NCBI RefSeq assembly: GCF_024171945.1
Contig: NZ_JAMTCR010000006.1
Coordinates: forward strand, 558,001 to 622,000
Source: Actinokineospora globicatena
GTDB taxonomy: Bacteria; Actinomycetota; Actinomycetes; Mycobacteriales; Pseudonocardiaceae
Direction: 5' to 3'
Length of the DNA stretch: 64,000 bases
The notes beneath the pieces were generated by a model, which saw only the letters and a list, made by a program, of their open reading frames with translations, ran no database searches and was not told the DNA's origin. How positions within the stretch are numbered: the first letter of the stretch is position 1; the number at the start of each line of letters is the position of its first letter. The position numbers and the translations under genes are program-made. Below are positions 1-7,944 of this stretch, one piece after another.

Positions 1-29
1 TGCCTCCGCCGCCGACCCTGGAGGCCCAC

Positions 30-1118
30 GTGATCTCAGTGCTGGTGGTGGACGATTCGGTGGTCATCCGCCGCCTCGTCACTGATGTGCTGTCCGCGGA
101 CCCGAAGGTTCGGGTGGTCGGCACCGCGCCCAACGGGCAGATCGCGCTGGCCAAGATCGCCCAGCTGAAGCCGGACGTGGTCACCCTCGACGTCGAGATG
201 CCCGTGCTCAACGGCGTCGAGACGGTCCGCGAGCTGCGCAAGACCAACCCCACCCTCCCGGTCATCATGTTCTCCACGATGACCAGCGACGGAGCCGAGG
301 CGACCGTGGCCGCGCTGGCCGCCGGTGCCACCGACTACGTCACCAAGCCCGCCAACGCCGGTAGCGTCAACAAGGCCGTCACCGAGGTCCGCGAGCAGTT
401 GCTGCCGCGCATCCACGCGCTGTGCGGCAAGCCGGTCTACGCCGCGCAGCCGCTGCGCCCGGCGACCCCGGTCAAGCGACCGCCGACGAGCACCGGACCG
501 CGCAAGCCGGTCCAGGCCGTGCTCATCGGCTCGTCGACCGGTGGCCCCGAGGCGCTGCGCACGGTGCTGACCCGGCTGCCCGCCACGCTGCCGGTGCCGG
601 TGCTGGTCGCCCAGCACATGCCCCCCGTCTTCACCACCATGCTCGCCCGTCGCATCGACCAGGAGGCCGCGCTGCGCGTGGTCGAGGCGCGCGACGGTGA
701 GCCGCTGCTGCCCGGGACCGTCTACATCGCACCCGGCGGCAGGCACATGGAGGCCGCCAAGACCCCCGGTGGGGCCAAGGTGCGGTTGCACGACGGCCCC
801 ATGGAGAACCACTGCAGACCTGCCGTCGACGTGCTGTTCCGCTCCTGCGCGCGCGTCTACGGCTCGGCGTCACTGGCCGTCATGCTCACCGGCATGGGCC
901 AGGACGGAAAGCGCGGCACCGAGGACCTCGTGGCCCTCGGCGCTGGAGTACTGGCCCAGGACCAGGCCACCTCGGTGGTCTGGGGCATGCCTGGTGCCGT
1001 TGTCAGCGCGGGCTTGGCCGACGCGGTACTGCCGCTCGGTCTCATCGCGGAGAACATCGTCGCCCGCTTGCCCGCATCGGCGGCGGCTACAGGAAGGGAG
1101 GTGGCGCGGTGGAAATGA
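30..1118 (+). CDS. cheB: Chemotaxis protein-glutamate methylesterase CheB
   Basis: Removes methyl groups from (and deamidates) chemoreceptor glutamates for adaptation, acting in the cytoplasm at receptor arrays. The 362 residues show a receiver domain (about 3-120, phospho-acceptor Asp54 in TLDVEMP), a linker rich in Pro/Arg, and a C-terminal esterase domain with the expected triad: Ser169 in GSSTGG, His196 in AQHMP and Asp292 in GMGQDG. Start GTG at 30 follows GGAGG at 20-24. A stop in the first reading frame (TGA 31-33) overlaps the start as GTGA, so an upstream gene probably ends here, translationally coupled. It opens the visible part of a che operon; cheA and cheW are not in the window. 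Family length is usual. Confidence 0.97.
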   Translation: MISVLVVDDSVVIRRLVTDVLSADPKVRVVGTAPNGQIALAKIAQLKPDVVTLDVEMPVLNGVETVRELRKTNPTLPVIMFSTMTSDGAEATVAALAAGATDYVTKPANAGSVNKAVTEVREQLLPRIHALCGKPVYAAQPLRPATPVKRPPTSTGPRKPVQAVLIGSSTGGPEALRTVLTRLPATLPVPVLVAQHMPPVFTTMLARRIDQEAALRVVEARDGEPLLPGTVYIAPGGRHMEAAKTPGGAKVRLHDGPMENHCRPAVDVLFRSCARVYGSASLAVMLTGMGQDGKRGTEDLVALGAGVLAQDQATSVVWGMPGAVVSAGLADAVLPLGLIAENIVARLPASAAATGREVARWK

Positions 1119-1951
1119 CCCCGGCGCTGTTCGGCTTCGTGGCCGATCTCGTCTACCGAGAGGCCGGCATGGTCCTGCGCCCCGGTAAGGAATACCTGGT
1201 CGAGTCCAGGCTCAAGCCGGTGGCGAAGGCCACCGGGCACGACACGGTCGGTTCGCTGGCCAACGCGCTGCGGACCGCAACCGCCGCGCTGCGCACCCAG
1301 GTGGTCGAGGCGCTCACCATCAACGAGACCTCCTGGTTCCGCGATCGTGAGCCGTTCTCGGCGTTGACCGACACGATCCTGCCCGACGTGCTCGCCGCCT
1401 CCACCCGCCCCGTGCGGATCTGGTCGGCCGCGTGCTCGAGCGGCCAGGAGCCCTACAGCATCGCCATCACCCTGGAGAAGGCCCTCCCGGCCGGTCGCGG
1501 CTACCAGATCATGGGCAGCGACCTGTCCGAGGAGATGCTGCGCCGCTCGCGCGCGGGCCGGTTCAACCAGCTGGAGGTCAACCGCGGCTTGCCCGCGACC
1601 GACCTGGTGACCTACTTCCAACGCGCTGGCGCGGAGTGGGAGGCGATCCCGCGGATCCGGCAGAACCTGTCGTTCCAGCGGATCAACCTGTGCGCGACGT
1701 TGCCACCCATGCCGAAGTTCGACGTGGTGTTCCTGCGCAACGTGCTCATCTACTTCGAACCGGAGACCAAGCGCGCGGTGCTCGACCGCGTGCGGCAGGT
1801 GCTCAACCCCGGTGGCTGGCTCCTGCTCGGGGCCGCCGAGTCCACTGTGGGCATCGACTCCGTGTTCGAGCGGGTACCCGTTGGACGGACAGCCATCTAC
1901 CGGGCACCTGCCCGAGATCGCCAAATGGTGAAAGAGGTGACGCAGTGCTAG
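1109..1951 (+). CDS. cheR: Chemoreceptor methyltransferase CheR
   Basis: Transfers methyl groups from S-adenosylmethionine to receptor glutamates, the counterpart of CheB. At 280 residues it has the usual two parts: an N-terminal all-alpha domain (about 1-80) and a Rossmann methyltransferase domain with the SAM loop WSAACSSGQEPYS and the acidic motif IMGSDLSEEML. The NVLIYF motif typical of CheR is present. Start GTG 1109 lies 7 bases after AGGAAGGGAGG (1091-1101); ATG 1115, which would make an ATGA overlap with cheB, is an equally possible start. The gene overlaps both neighbours, so it is cotranslated in the che operon. Confidence 0.96.
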   Translation: MEMTPALFGFVADLVYREAGMVLRPGKEYLVESRLKPVAKATGHDTVGSLANALRTATAALRTQVVEALTINETSWFRDREPFSALTDTILPDVLAASTRPVRIWSAACSSGQEPYSIAITLEKALPAGRGYQIMGSDLSEEMLRRSRAGRFNQLEVNRGLPATDLVTYFQRAGAEWEAIPRIRQNLSFQRINLCATLPPMPKFDVVFLRNVLIYFEPETKRAVLDRVRQVLNPGGWLLLGAAESTVGIDSVFERVPVGRTAIYRAPARDRQMVKEVTQC

Positions 1952-2331
1952 GGATTGTGATCGACGATTCCCGGGCCATGCGCAAGATTCTCCGAGGCCT
2001 GTTGGCCGACCTCGGCTTCGAGGTTCTGGAGGCTGGCAACGGCCGGGAGGCACTGGATCTGCTCCAGAGCACTGGTCGGGTGCCGGACCTGGCGCTGGTC
2101 GACTGGAACATGCCGGTGATGACCGGGCTCGAGTTCGTCATCGATGTCCGCAAGATCGCCGAGATGCGTCAGATGACGCTGATGATGGTGACCACCGAGA
2201 GCGAGCACGGGCAGATCGTCCGCGCGCTGGCCGCCGGTGCGCACGAGTACGTGATCAAGCCGTTCACCCGTGACGGCATCATCGACAAGCTGGCCCTGCT
2301 CGGGCTCGTCCCGGTGGGGGTGTCCTCATGA
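1945..2331 (+). CDS. CheY-type single-domain response regulator
   Basis: A stand-alone receiver of 128 residues, expected to take phosphate from CheA and act on the motor or serve as a phosphate sink. Acidic pocket residues IDDS (6-9), phospho-acceptor Asp53 in LVDWNMP, and the conserved Lys in VIKPF are all present; there is no output domain. I chose GTG 1945, inside the end of cheR, because AGAGGTGA (1933-1940) sits 4 bases upstream and the protein then begins just before the first beta strand. Overlaps cheR by 7 bases and the next gene by 4 (ATGA). It is one of two such receivers in this operon; which one is the main motor signal cannot be told from sequence. Confidence 0.9.
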   Translation: MLGIVIDDSRAMRKILRGLLADLGFEVLEAGNGREALDLLQSTGRVPDLALVDWNMPVMTGLEFVIDVRKIAEMRQMTLMMVTTESEHGQIVRALAAGAHEYVIKPFTRDGIIDKLALLGLVPVGVSS

Positions 2332-2816
2332 CCAACGATGTGTCTACCGCAGTCGAGGTCGATCTCGACATGATCGCCGAACAGGTGTGGTCCGCGTTCC
2401 TCAACGGCGGTGAGGAGGAGACGCTGTTCGCCGACACCGACTCCGGCGCCGGTGTCGAGCTCGCCGCCTCGGTCGCCATGGTCGGCGCGTACGAGGGTCA
2501 CCTGGTCGTGTCCTGCTCGCACAAGGCTTCCCGCGACGTCGCGTCCGTGCTGTTCGCGATGGAGCCCGACGAGGTCACCCCCGACGACGTCGGTGACGCG
2601 CTCGGCGAGCTTGCCAACGTGCTCGGCGGTAACGTCAAGTCCGTGTTGCCCTCCCCGTCCCAGCTCTCCCTCCCGAGGGTCTCGGCGACCGCGCACGAGC
2701 GCTGGCCGGGGACCGTCGAGGTGTGCCGGACGGTCGTCCGGTGGCGCGACGAGCCGTACGTGGTGACCTTGCTCAGCGGTGGTCCCGGTGGTTCCCACAA
2801 CGCACAGGAGGCGTGA
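2328..2816 (+). CDS. CheC/CheX-family chemotaxis phosphatase
   Basis: A 162-residue protein that fits the CheC/CheX family, which dephosphorylates CheY-P. The signature helix is intact: D90-x3-E94-x2-N97 in DALGELANVLGGN, the residues that in known members orient water for hydrolysis. Only one such motif is seen, as in CheX rather than CheC, which has two. It is placed between two CheY-type genes and overlaps the first by ATGA, a context that supports the role. The exact split between CheX and a FliY-like or CheC-like member is uncertain. Confidence 0.8.
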   Translation: MTNDVSTAVEVDLDMIAEQVWSAFLNGGEEETLFADTDSGAGVELAASVAMVGAYEGHLVVSCSHKASRDVASVLFAMEPDEVTPDDVGDALGELANVLGGNVKSVLPSPSQLSLPRVSATAHERWPGTVEVCRTVVRWRDEPYVVTLLSGGPGGSHNAQEA

Positions 2817-2819
2817 GCT

Positions 2820-3182
2820 ATGAAAATCCTGGTCGCTGACGACAGCAGGGTCATGCGCCAGATCGTGATCCGGACCCTGCGCCAAGCCGGGTTCGACGAC
2901 CACGAGATCGTCGAGGCCCCCGACGGTGCCGCGGCGAAGGACAGCGTCGCGAGCGAGAACCCCGATCTGGTGCTGTCGGACTGGAACATGCCGAACATGT
3001 CGGGCATCGAGCTGCTGCACGCGTTGCGCGCCAGCGGGAACACGGTACCCTTCGCCTTCGTCACCTCCGAGTGCTCGGACGAGATGATCGCCAAGGCCGA
3101 GGCGGGCGGTGCCCTGTTCCTGATCAGCAAGCCGTTCACCGCGGAGACCTTCCGCGACCGGCTCTCCGACATCCTGGGGTGA
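2820..3182 (+). CDS. cheY: Chemotaxis response regulator CheY
   Basis: Single receiver domain of 120 residues with the acidic pair in VADDS, Asp54 in LSDWNMPNMSG as phospho-acceptor, a Thr in FVTSE and Lys in ISKPF. This is the canonical CheY layout, so it is the best candidate for the diffusible motor signal. Start ATG 2820 follows GGAGGCGTGA at the end of the preceding gene, 3 bases after its stop. The neighbouring genes are CheX-like phosphatases on either side. The switch protein FliM of this cluster lacks the classical N-terminal CheY-binding peptide, so the docking site of this protein may differ from that in enteric bacteria. Confidence 0.92.
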   Translation: MKILVADDSRVMRQIVIRTLRQAGFDDHEIVEAPDGAAAKDSVASENPDLVLSDWNMPNMSGIELLHALRASGNTVPFAFVTSECSDEMIAKAEAGGALFLISKPFTAETFRDRLSDILG

Positions 3183-3186
3183 GTCC

Positions 3187-3660
3187 ATGCCAGAGACGCT
3201 GCCGGTTCCCAAGCAGGTCCGCGACGTCCTGTCCGACCTGCTTGGCCGGGAGGTCACGGTCAACCTGACCGACCCGGCCGGCGACGCCCCGGTGGTCGCG
3301 GTGTACCAGCGCAACGACCAGCAGTTGGCCGGTGTCATCGGGTTCACGCTGCCGCTGGCGGCCAACACCGCGGCGGCGATGGGCCTCGTCCCGCCGGGCG
3401 GGGCCGAGGCCTGCGTGGAGGACAACGAGCTCTCCCCGCTGCTCTCGGACATCCTCGGCGAGGTCAGCAACATCCTCACCAGCCTGTTCAACCACGCCGG
3501 TGGGCCGCACGTGAAGTTCCACGCGCTGCACACCGACGCGGGCTCCGTGCCCGCCGACGCCCGCTCGCACTTGGCGTCGTTGGGCAGCAGGCTCGACCTC
3601 ACCGTCGACATCGCGGGCTACAAGGGCGGCACGCTGTCCATTGTGGTCCCGACGAACTAG
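3187..3660 (+). CDS. Second CheC/CheX-like chemotaxis protein
   Basis: 157 residues, last gene of the che operon. It keeps the same signature as its neighbour two genes upstream, D88-x3-E92-x2-N95 in DILGEVSNILTSLFN, so a CheY-P phosphatase role is likely. The rest is divergent and I would not assign it to CheC or CheX by eye. Start ATG 3187 lies 4 bases after the cheY stop, with GGGGTGAG as a modest ribosome-binding site. Two phosphatase-like and two receiver genes in one operon suggest a paired arrangement. Confidence 0.7.
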   Translation: MPETLPVPKQVRDVLSDLLGREVTVNLTDPAGDAPVVAVYQRNDQQLAGVIGFTLPLAANTAAAMGLVPPGGAEACVEDNELSPLLSDILGEVSNILTSLFNHAGGPHVKFHALHTDAGSVPADARSHLASLGSRLDLTVDIAGYKGGTLSIVVPTN

Positions 3661-4023
3661 TCCATTCTGGAGGGATTCACGCGAACGTGGGCGTGTCGCC
3701 ACTCGGTTGGGCGAATCCCACGGTCAGGTAGTTGCTCCAGGTGCTGTTCAGGGAAGTCCGTGGTGGCAGGTCGCCGGTTCGGGGCCTGCCACACCCGGGC
3801 GCACTACCCGCTGGGTAGCTGTGACAGGTGTGCACCAAGGCTGTTTTCCCGGTTCGGACCCCACCGCGGGGCCCGCACCCACTAGCGGTTCGGCGTCGGC
3901 TCGGCGATGCTCTTCGGAGTAATGCTCAACAGGGCTCCGGCTCGGCCGATGAACCGTCCGACGTGGAGCCAGGAAGGCAGTACCAGGCCAGGACGGCCGC
4001 ACACCGGACTTCCGGGATGGACG
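3661..4023. other. Intergenic region between che operon and flhA
   Basis: 363 bases with no convincing gene. An open frame continues upstream of flhA to ATG 3907, but it lies before the promoter described at 3925-3952 and its residues do not resemble the FlhA amino terminus. No strong terminator hairpin was seen after the che operon. Confidence 0.7.
3925..3952 (+). promoter_or_regulatory. FliA-type promoter of flhA
   Basis: CTCA (3925-3928), 16-base spacer, GCCGATGA (3945-3952). The -10 half differs by one base from the sigma-28/WhiG consensus GCCGATAA. Predicted transcription start near 3959 gives a leader of about 65 bases to ATG 4024. Same element and spacing as seven others in the window. 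Confidence 0.8.
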
Positions 4024-6069
4024 ATGAACTCACGGCGGTTGAGCCAGTTCGCGGTACCCGCGGGCGTCATCATGATCATCGTGTTGATGGTCGTGCCGAT
4101 GCCGACGTTCCTGCTGGACATGTTCATCGTGCTCAACATCGCCCTGGCGCTGCTCATCGTGCTGATCAGCATGCAGGTCCGCAAGCCGCTGGAGTTCTCG
4201 GTCTTCCCGTCGATCCTGCTGCTGGCCACCCTCTTCCGGCTCGCGCTCAACATCAGCGCCACCCGGCTCGTGCTGCTCGACGGCGACGCGGGCGCGGTCA
4301 TCGGCGCCTTCGGCCACGCGGTTGTCGGCGGCTCGCTGGTGGTCGGCCTCGTCGTGTTCTTCATCCTCATCGTCATCCAGTTCGCCGTCATCACCAACGG
4401 CGCGGGCCGCGTCGCCGAGGTCGGTGCCCGGTTCACCCTCGACGCGATGCCCGGCAAGCAGATGGCCATCGACGCCGACCTCAACGCCGGGCTCATCGAC
4501 GAGCCCGAGGCGCGCAAGCGCCGCCAGGAGGTCACCGCCGAGGCCGACTTCTACGGCGCGATGGACGGTGCGTCGAAGTTCGTCAAGGGCGACGCCATCG
4601 CCGCGGTCGTCATCACCCTGATCAACCTCATCGGCGGCTTCTCGGTCGGCCTCATCCAGAAGGGCATGGCCCCCGCCGACGCCATCAACACCTACAGCCT
4701 GCTGACCGTCGGCGACGGCCTGGTCTCCCAGATCCCCGCGCTGCTGCTGTCGGTGGCCACCGGCCTCATCGTGACCCGCGCCGCGGGCGACCAGAACATG
4801 GGTTCCCTGGTCTCGAGCCAGTTCGGCGCCAACAAGATGGCGATGCGGATCGGCGGCATCTCGCTGCTGGGCCTGTCGCTGATGCCCGCCATGCCGATGC
4901 TGCCGTTCCTGCTCGTCGGCGGCGGCCTGATCATCGCCTCCACCCGCGGTCCCAAGCCGGGCGAGGAGGTCGTCGAGACCAGCGACTCCACCGAGGTCGC
5001 CGAGACCGCGCCGGACGCCACCGAGGCGCTCATCGCCGAGATGCGGGTCGACCCGCTGGAACTGGCGCTGGCCACCGACCTGGTCGACCTGGTCGACGCC
5101 GCGGGCGGCGACCTGCTCGACCGGGTCCGCGCGCTGCGCCGCAAGATCGCGCTGGAGCTGGGCGTGGTGATGCCGCCGGTGCGCACCCGCGACGACCTGG
5201 ACCTCCCGCTGTCCTCCTACGTCATCCGGATCAACGGCGCCGACGTGGCCCGCGGCTTCGCCCCGCCGGGCACCGTCCTGGCCATCGGCGACGACCTCGA
5301 CGCGCTGCCCGGCCGCGCGGGTGTCGAGCCGGTGTTCGGCCTCGCGGGCAAGTGGGTGCCCGCCGAGCTGCGCCACCAGGCCGAGGCGCTGGGCGCCACC
5401 GTCGTCGACCGCGCCTCGGTGCTGGTCACCCACCTGGCCGAGGTCACCCGCACGCACGCCGGTCGCCTGCTGGGCCGGGAGAACGTCCGCGCGCTCACCG
5501 ACGTGGTGCGCCGCACCCACCCGGTTGTGGTGGAGGAGTTGACGCCCGCGCTGATGAGCCTGGGCGAGATCCAGCGCGTGCTGCACCGCCTGCTCGACGA
5601 GGGCGTCCCGATCCGCGACCTGGTCGGCATCTACGAGGCGCTCTCGCCCGCGGCCAAGGCCGGTGCCGACATCGACCGCCTGGTGGAGTCCGCGCGCGCC
5701 GCGCTCGGCCCGGCCATCGCCGCGCGGCTCGCCGTGGACGGGGTGCTCTCGGTCATCACCCTCGACCCGCGGGTCGAGCAGACCCTGCTGGAGAGCCTGC
5801 GGGTCACCGAGATGGGGGACCGGCTCGCAGTGGACACGGGCACGCTCGAGGCGCTCGTCGGCGACGTCGCCGGGCTCTCGAGCCGGGCGGAGAGCCAGGG
5901 CCAGGCCGCTGTGCTCGCCTGCGCGCCCCGGCTGCGCACCCCCCTCTACCGCCTGGTGCACGCCGCCGTGCCGCGGTTGGCCGTGCTGTCGTATTCCGAG
6001 CTGTCCGGTGGCACCCACCGGATAGAGACAGTCGGGGTGGTGAACAGTGGCTACACGCTTGCTGCTTGA
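4024..6069 (+). CDS. flhA: Flagellar export apparatus protein FlhA
   Basis: Inner-membrane core of the flagellar type III export gate, coupling proton flow to substrate export. The amino half has the expected eight or so membrane segments, beginning VPAGVIMIIVLMVV; the family signature is complete in EVGARFTLDAMPGKQM; the C-terminal half is the soluble substrate- and chaperone-docking domain. I start at ATG 4024 (MNSRRLSQFAVPAG, 681 residues, the usual family length) rather than at upstream codons, because those lie before the promoter and the homology begins here. The ribosome-binding site is weak. It heads a short unit with the FlhF-like gene, which it overlaps by 23 bases. It is separated by about 6 kb from the export genes fliO-flhB. 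Confidence 0.96.
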   Translation: MNSRRLSQFAVPAGVIMIIVLMVVPMPTFLLDMFIVLNIALALLIVLISMQVRKPLEFSVFPSILLLATLFRLALNISATRLVLLDGDAGAVIGAFGHAVVGGSLVVGLVVFFILIVIQFAVITNGAGRVAEVGARFTLDAMPGKQMAIDADLNAGLIDEPEARKRRQEVTAEADFYGAMDGASKFVKGDAIAAVVITLINLIGGFSVGLIQKGMAPADAINTYSLLTVGDGLVSQIPALLLSVATGLIVTRAAGDQNMGSLVSSQFGANKMAMRIGGISLLGLSLMPAMPMLPFLLVGGGLIIASTRGPKPGEEVVETSDSTEVAETAPDATEALIAEMRVDPLELALATDLVDLVDAAGGDLLDRVRALRRKIALELGVVMPPVRTRDDLDLPLSSYVIRINGADVARGFAPPGTVLAIGDDLDALPGRAGVEPVFGLAGKWVPAELRHQAEALGATVVDRASVLVTHLAEVTRTHAGRLLGRENVRALTDVVRRTHPVVVEELTPALMSLGEIQRVLHRLLDEGVPIRDLVGIYEALSPAAKAGADIDRLVESARAALGPAIAARLAVDGVLSVITLDPRVEQTLLESLRVTEMGDRLAVDTGTLEALVGDVAGLSSRAESQGQAAVLACAPRLRTPLYRLVHAAVPRLAVLSYSELSGGTHRIETVGVVNSGYTLAA

Positions 6070-7681
6070 GGGTCCTGATCTGGAAGCGCTGCTCGACCGC
6101 GTGCGCACCGAGCACGGCGCCGACGCGCGCATCGTGTCCGCGGACCGCCTGCGCAAGGGCGGTGTGGCGGGGTTCTTCTCCAAGCAGTGGTTCGAGATCG
6201 GCGTCGAGGTGCCCGAACCGGGCGACCCGGCGGTGCCCCGCGAGCAGGTGCTGTCCGTCGCCGACCTGATGGAGCTGGCCGACAAGGAAGACGTGGCCGC
6301 CGTCGGCGCGCCCGCCGACGAGCTCGTCGACCGGGTGCCCGAGCAGCGGGTGGGGGTCGCCGAGGAGGAACCGACCAGGTCCGCCGGTGACCCGTTCGCC
6401 CGGTTCTTCGCCGAGGCCGGTGGCCCACCGGTTCGCGCCAACGGCGCTGAGGCGGGGATCTCCGCCGCCCAGGCGCGTGCCGCCGGTCCGGCGCCGCGCG
6501 GGCAGAGCGCGGGGGAGTGGGCCAAGGCCGTGCGCCCGCGCGTGGGGGAGGCGCCGTCGCGCCCACTGGAGACCGCCGCGAAGCGCCCGGCCGAGCGCAC
6601 CGCCGCACAGAAGGAGGCCGACGCCATGTTGCGTGCCGCCGTGCTCGGCGAGCAGCTCGCCGACAGGTCCGAAGTGGACGAGATGACCGACGAGCAGCTG
6701 CGCGCGGTGCTGCTCGGCGCGCAGACCGCCCCGCCGCGCCCGAGCGGCGTCCGGCCCGCCGAGTTCCCCTCCGTGCAGCGCCCGACCGGTCGGGTCTTCG
6801 CGGCCCAGCCGGTGATCGACGACGAGCCGGAGGTCGAGCCGGTCAAGCCCGTCGCCGCCGCCGTGGCCGCCGTGACCGTGGACGAGACCGAGACGGAGAC
6901 CGCCGACGTGCCCTACGCCGACCTGAGCGCCGCTGTCACCGAGGAGCAGGCCGTCACCGAGGAGCGGGCGGACTTCCACGACCTGCTGGTGCCTCCGAGG
7001 ATGCCGTCGTCCACCGCCAGGCACGCGCTGCCCGACGAGGACGAGGACTACCTGGACACCTCGTCGGCGGAACCGATCTCCGCCGAGCCGTTCGCGGCCG
7101 ACCCGGCCTGGCCGACCGCCGACGAGCCGCGCCTGGTCACCGACCCGTCGCCGCGCCCGCGCCGCCGCTGGGACACCCCGGTGCCCACCGACCTGCTGGT
7201 CGCGCTGCCCGGCAAGGTGATCGTCGTGGCCGGTGCGCTGCAGGAGGCCACCGCGGCCGCCGAGTGGATCTGCCAGAAGATGCGCCTGGGCCCGGGTGCG
7301 GTGCAGGTCGCCGGACCGGACCAGATCGGCCGCGGCCGGGTGCTCGGCCCGGAGCACGCCGCGGAACTGGCCTACGACCTCAAGCGCAACCCGGTCCCGT
7401 CCGTGGTCGCCATCGCCGCCGCGGTGGAGGACCCCGACGGCGGTCGCTGGGCGGGCGCCGTCGCGAAGGCCCTCGGTGCCCGGCACATCGTGGCCGCTGT
7501 CGACGCGACCCGCAAAACCGCTGATCTGCGGCGGCACCTGGCCGATCTGGGTGGTGTCGACGCCCTTGCCGTGCACGGTGCGGCGGCCAGCGCGGACCCG
7601 GACTCGGTCCGCGAGCTGGGCCTGCCCATCCTGACCATCGATGGTGTCGCCCCGACCGCCCCCGGCCACCGGAGGACCTGA
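6047..7681 (+). CDS. FlhF-like protein lacking a P-loop
   Basis: 544 residues, encoded where flhF usually sits, directly after flhA. The N-terminal 50 residues match the FlhF family start (EALLDRVRTEHGADARIVSA, then GGVAGFFSKQWFEI). A long acidic, Ala/Pro/Glu-rich middle (about 60-380) is probably disordered. The last 160 residues, beginning VALPGKVIVVAGAL, look like a remnant of the SRP-type GTPase fold, ending in a DAT-DL-VDAL pattern like FlhF, but where GPTGVGKTT would be expected there is GALQEATAA with no Lys. FlhF places and numbers polar flagella; if this version cannot bind GTP its role must be structural. Start GTG 6047 lies inside flhA. Confidence 0.7.
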   Translation: MATRLLLEGPDLEALLDRVRTEHGADARIVSADRLRKGGVAGFFSKQWFEIGVEVPEPGDPAVPREQVLSVADLMELADKEDVAAVGAPADELVDRVPEQRVGVAEEEPTRSAGDPFARFFAEAGGPPVRANGAEAGISAAQARAAGPAPRGQSAGEWAKAVRPRVGEAPSRPLETAAKRPAERTAAQKEADAMLRAAVLGEQLADRSEVDEMTDEQLRAVLLGAQTAPPRPSGVRPAEFPSVQRPTGRVFAAQPVIDDEPEVEPVKPVAAAVAAVTVDETETETADVPYADLSAAVTEEQAVTEERADFHDLLVPPRMPSSTARHALPDEDEDYLDTSSAEPISAEPFAADPAWPTADEPRLVTDPSPRPRRRWDTPVPTDLLVALPGKVIVVAGALQEATAAAEWICQKMRLGPGAVQVAGPDQIGRGRVLGPEHAAELAYDLKRNPVPSVVAIAAAVEDPDGGRWAGAVAKALGARHIVAAVDATRKTADLRRHLADLGGVDALAVHGAAASADPDSVRELGLPILTIDGVAPTAPGHRRT

Positions 7682-7935
7682 TGTTCCGCTACTCCACCCT
7701 GGCGGCCGCCGTGCTGATGGCGTCCCCCTCGCTGTGGGCCGCCTTCGTCATGTCCACACTGGACCCGACCGACGCGATCATCCGGCTGCTCATCGCGGTC
7801 CCGATCGCCGCCATCCTGCTGTCCATCCCGCGCGCCGCGTTCGACCGCTACGCCCGCACCCTCCCGGCCAGGGAGATGCCCGCCTCGCCGACGATGCTCC
7901 AGGCCACCACCACCCGAGCCGACCGCGAGGGCTGA
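7681..7935 (+). CDS. Small membrane protein of the flhA unit
   Basis: 84 residues with two predicted membrane helices (about 5-25 and 33-50) and a short polar tail. Start ATG 7681 shares one base with the stop of the FlhF-like gene (TGATG) and follows GGAGG, so it is clearly cotranslated. I do not recognise the family. Position suggests a flagellar accessory or assembly role, which is inference only. Confidence 0.6.
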   Translation: MFRYSTLAAAVLMASPSLWAAFVMSTLDPTDAIIRLLIAVPIAAILLSIPRAAFDRYARTLPAREMPASPTMLQATTTRADREG

Positions 7936-7944
7936 GGACGCTGG

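Noticed and set aside
3907-4023. N-terminal extension of FlhA from ATG 3907
   Set aside because: Lies upstream of the promoter and has no resemblance to FlhA starts.
4030-6846. Long minus-strand open frame opposite flhA
   Set aside because: Antisense to a certain gene; composition typical of shadow frames.
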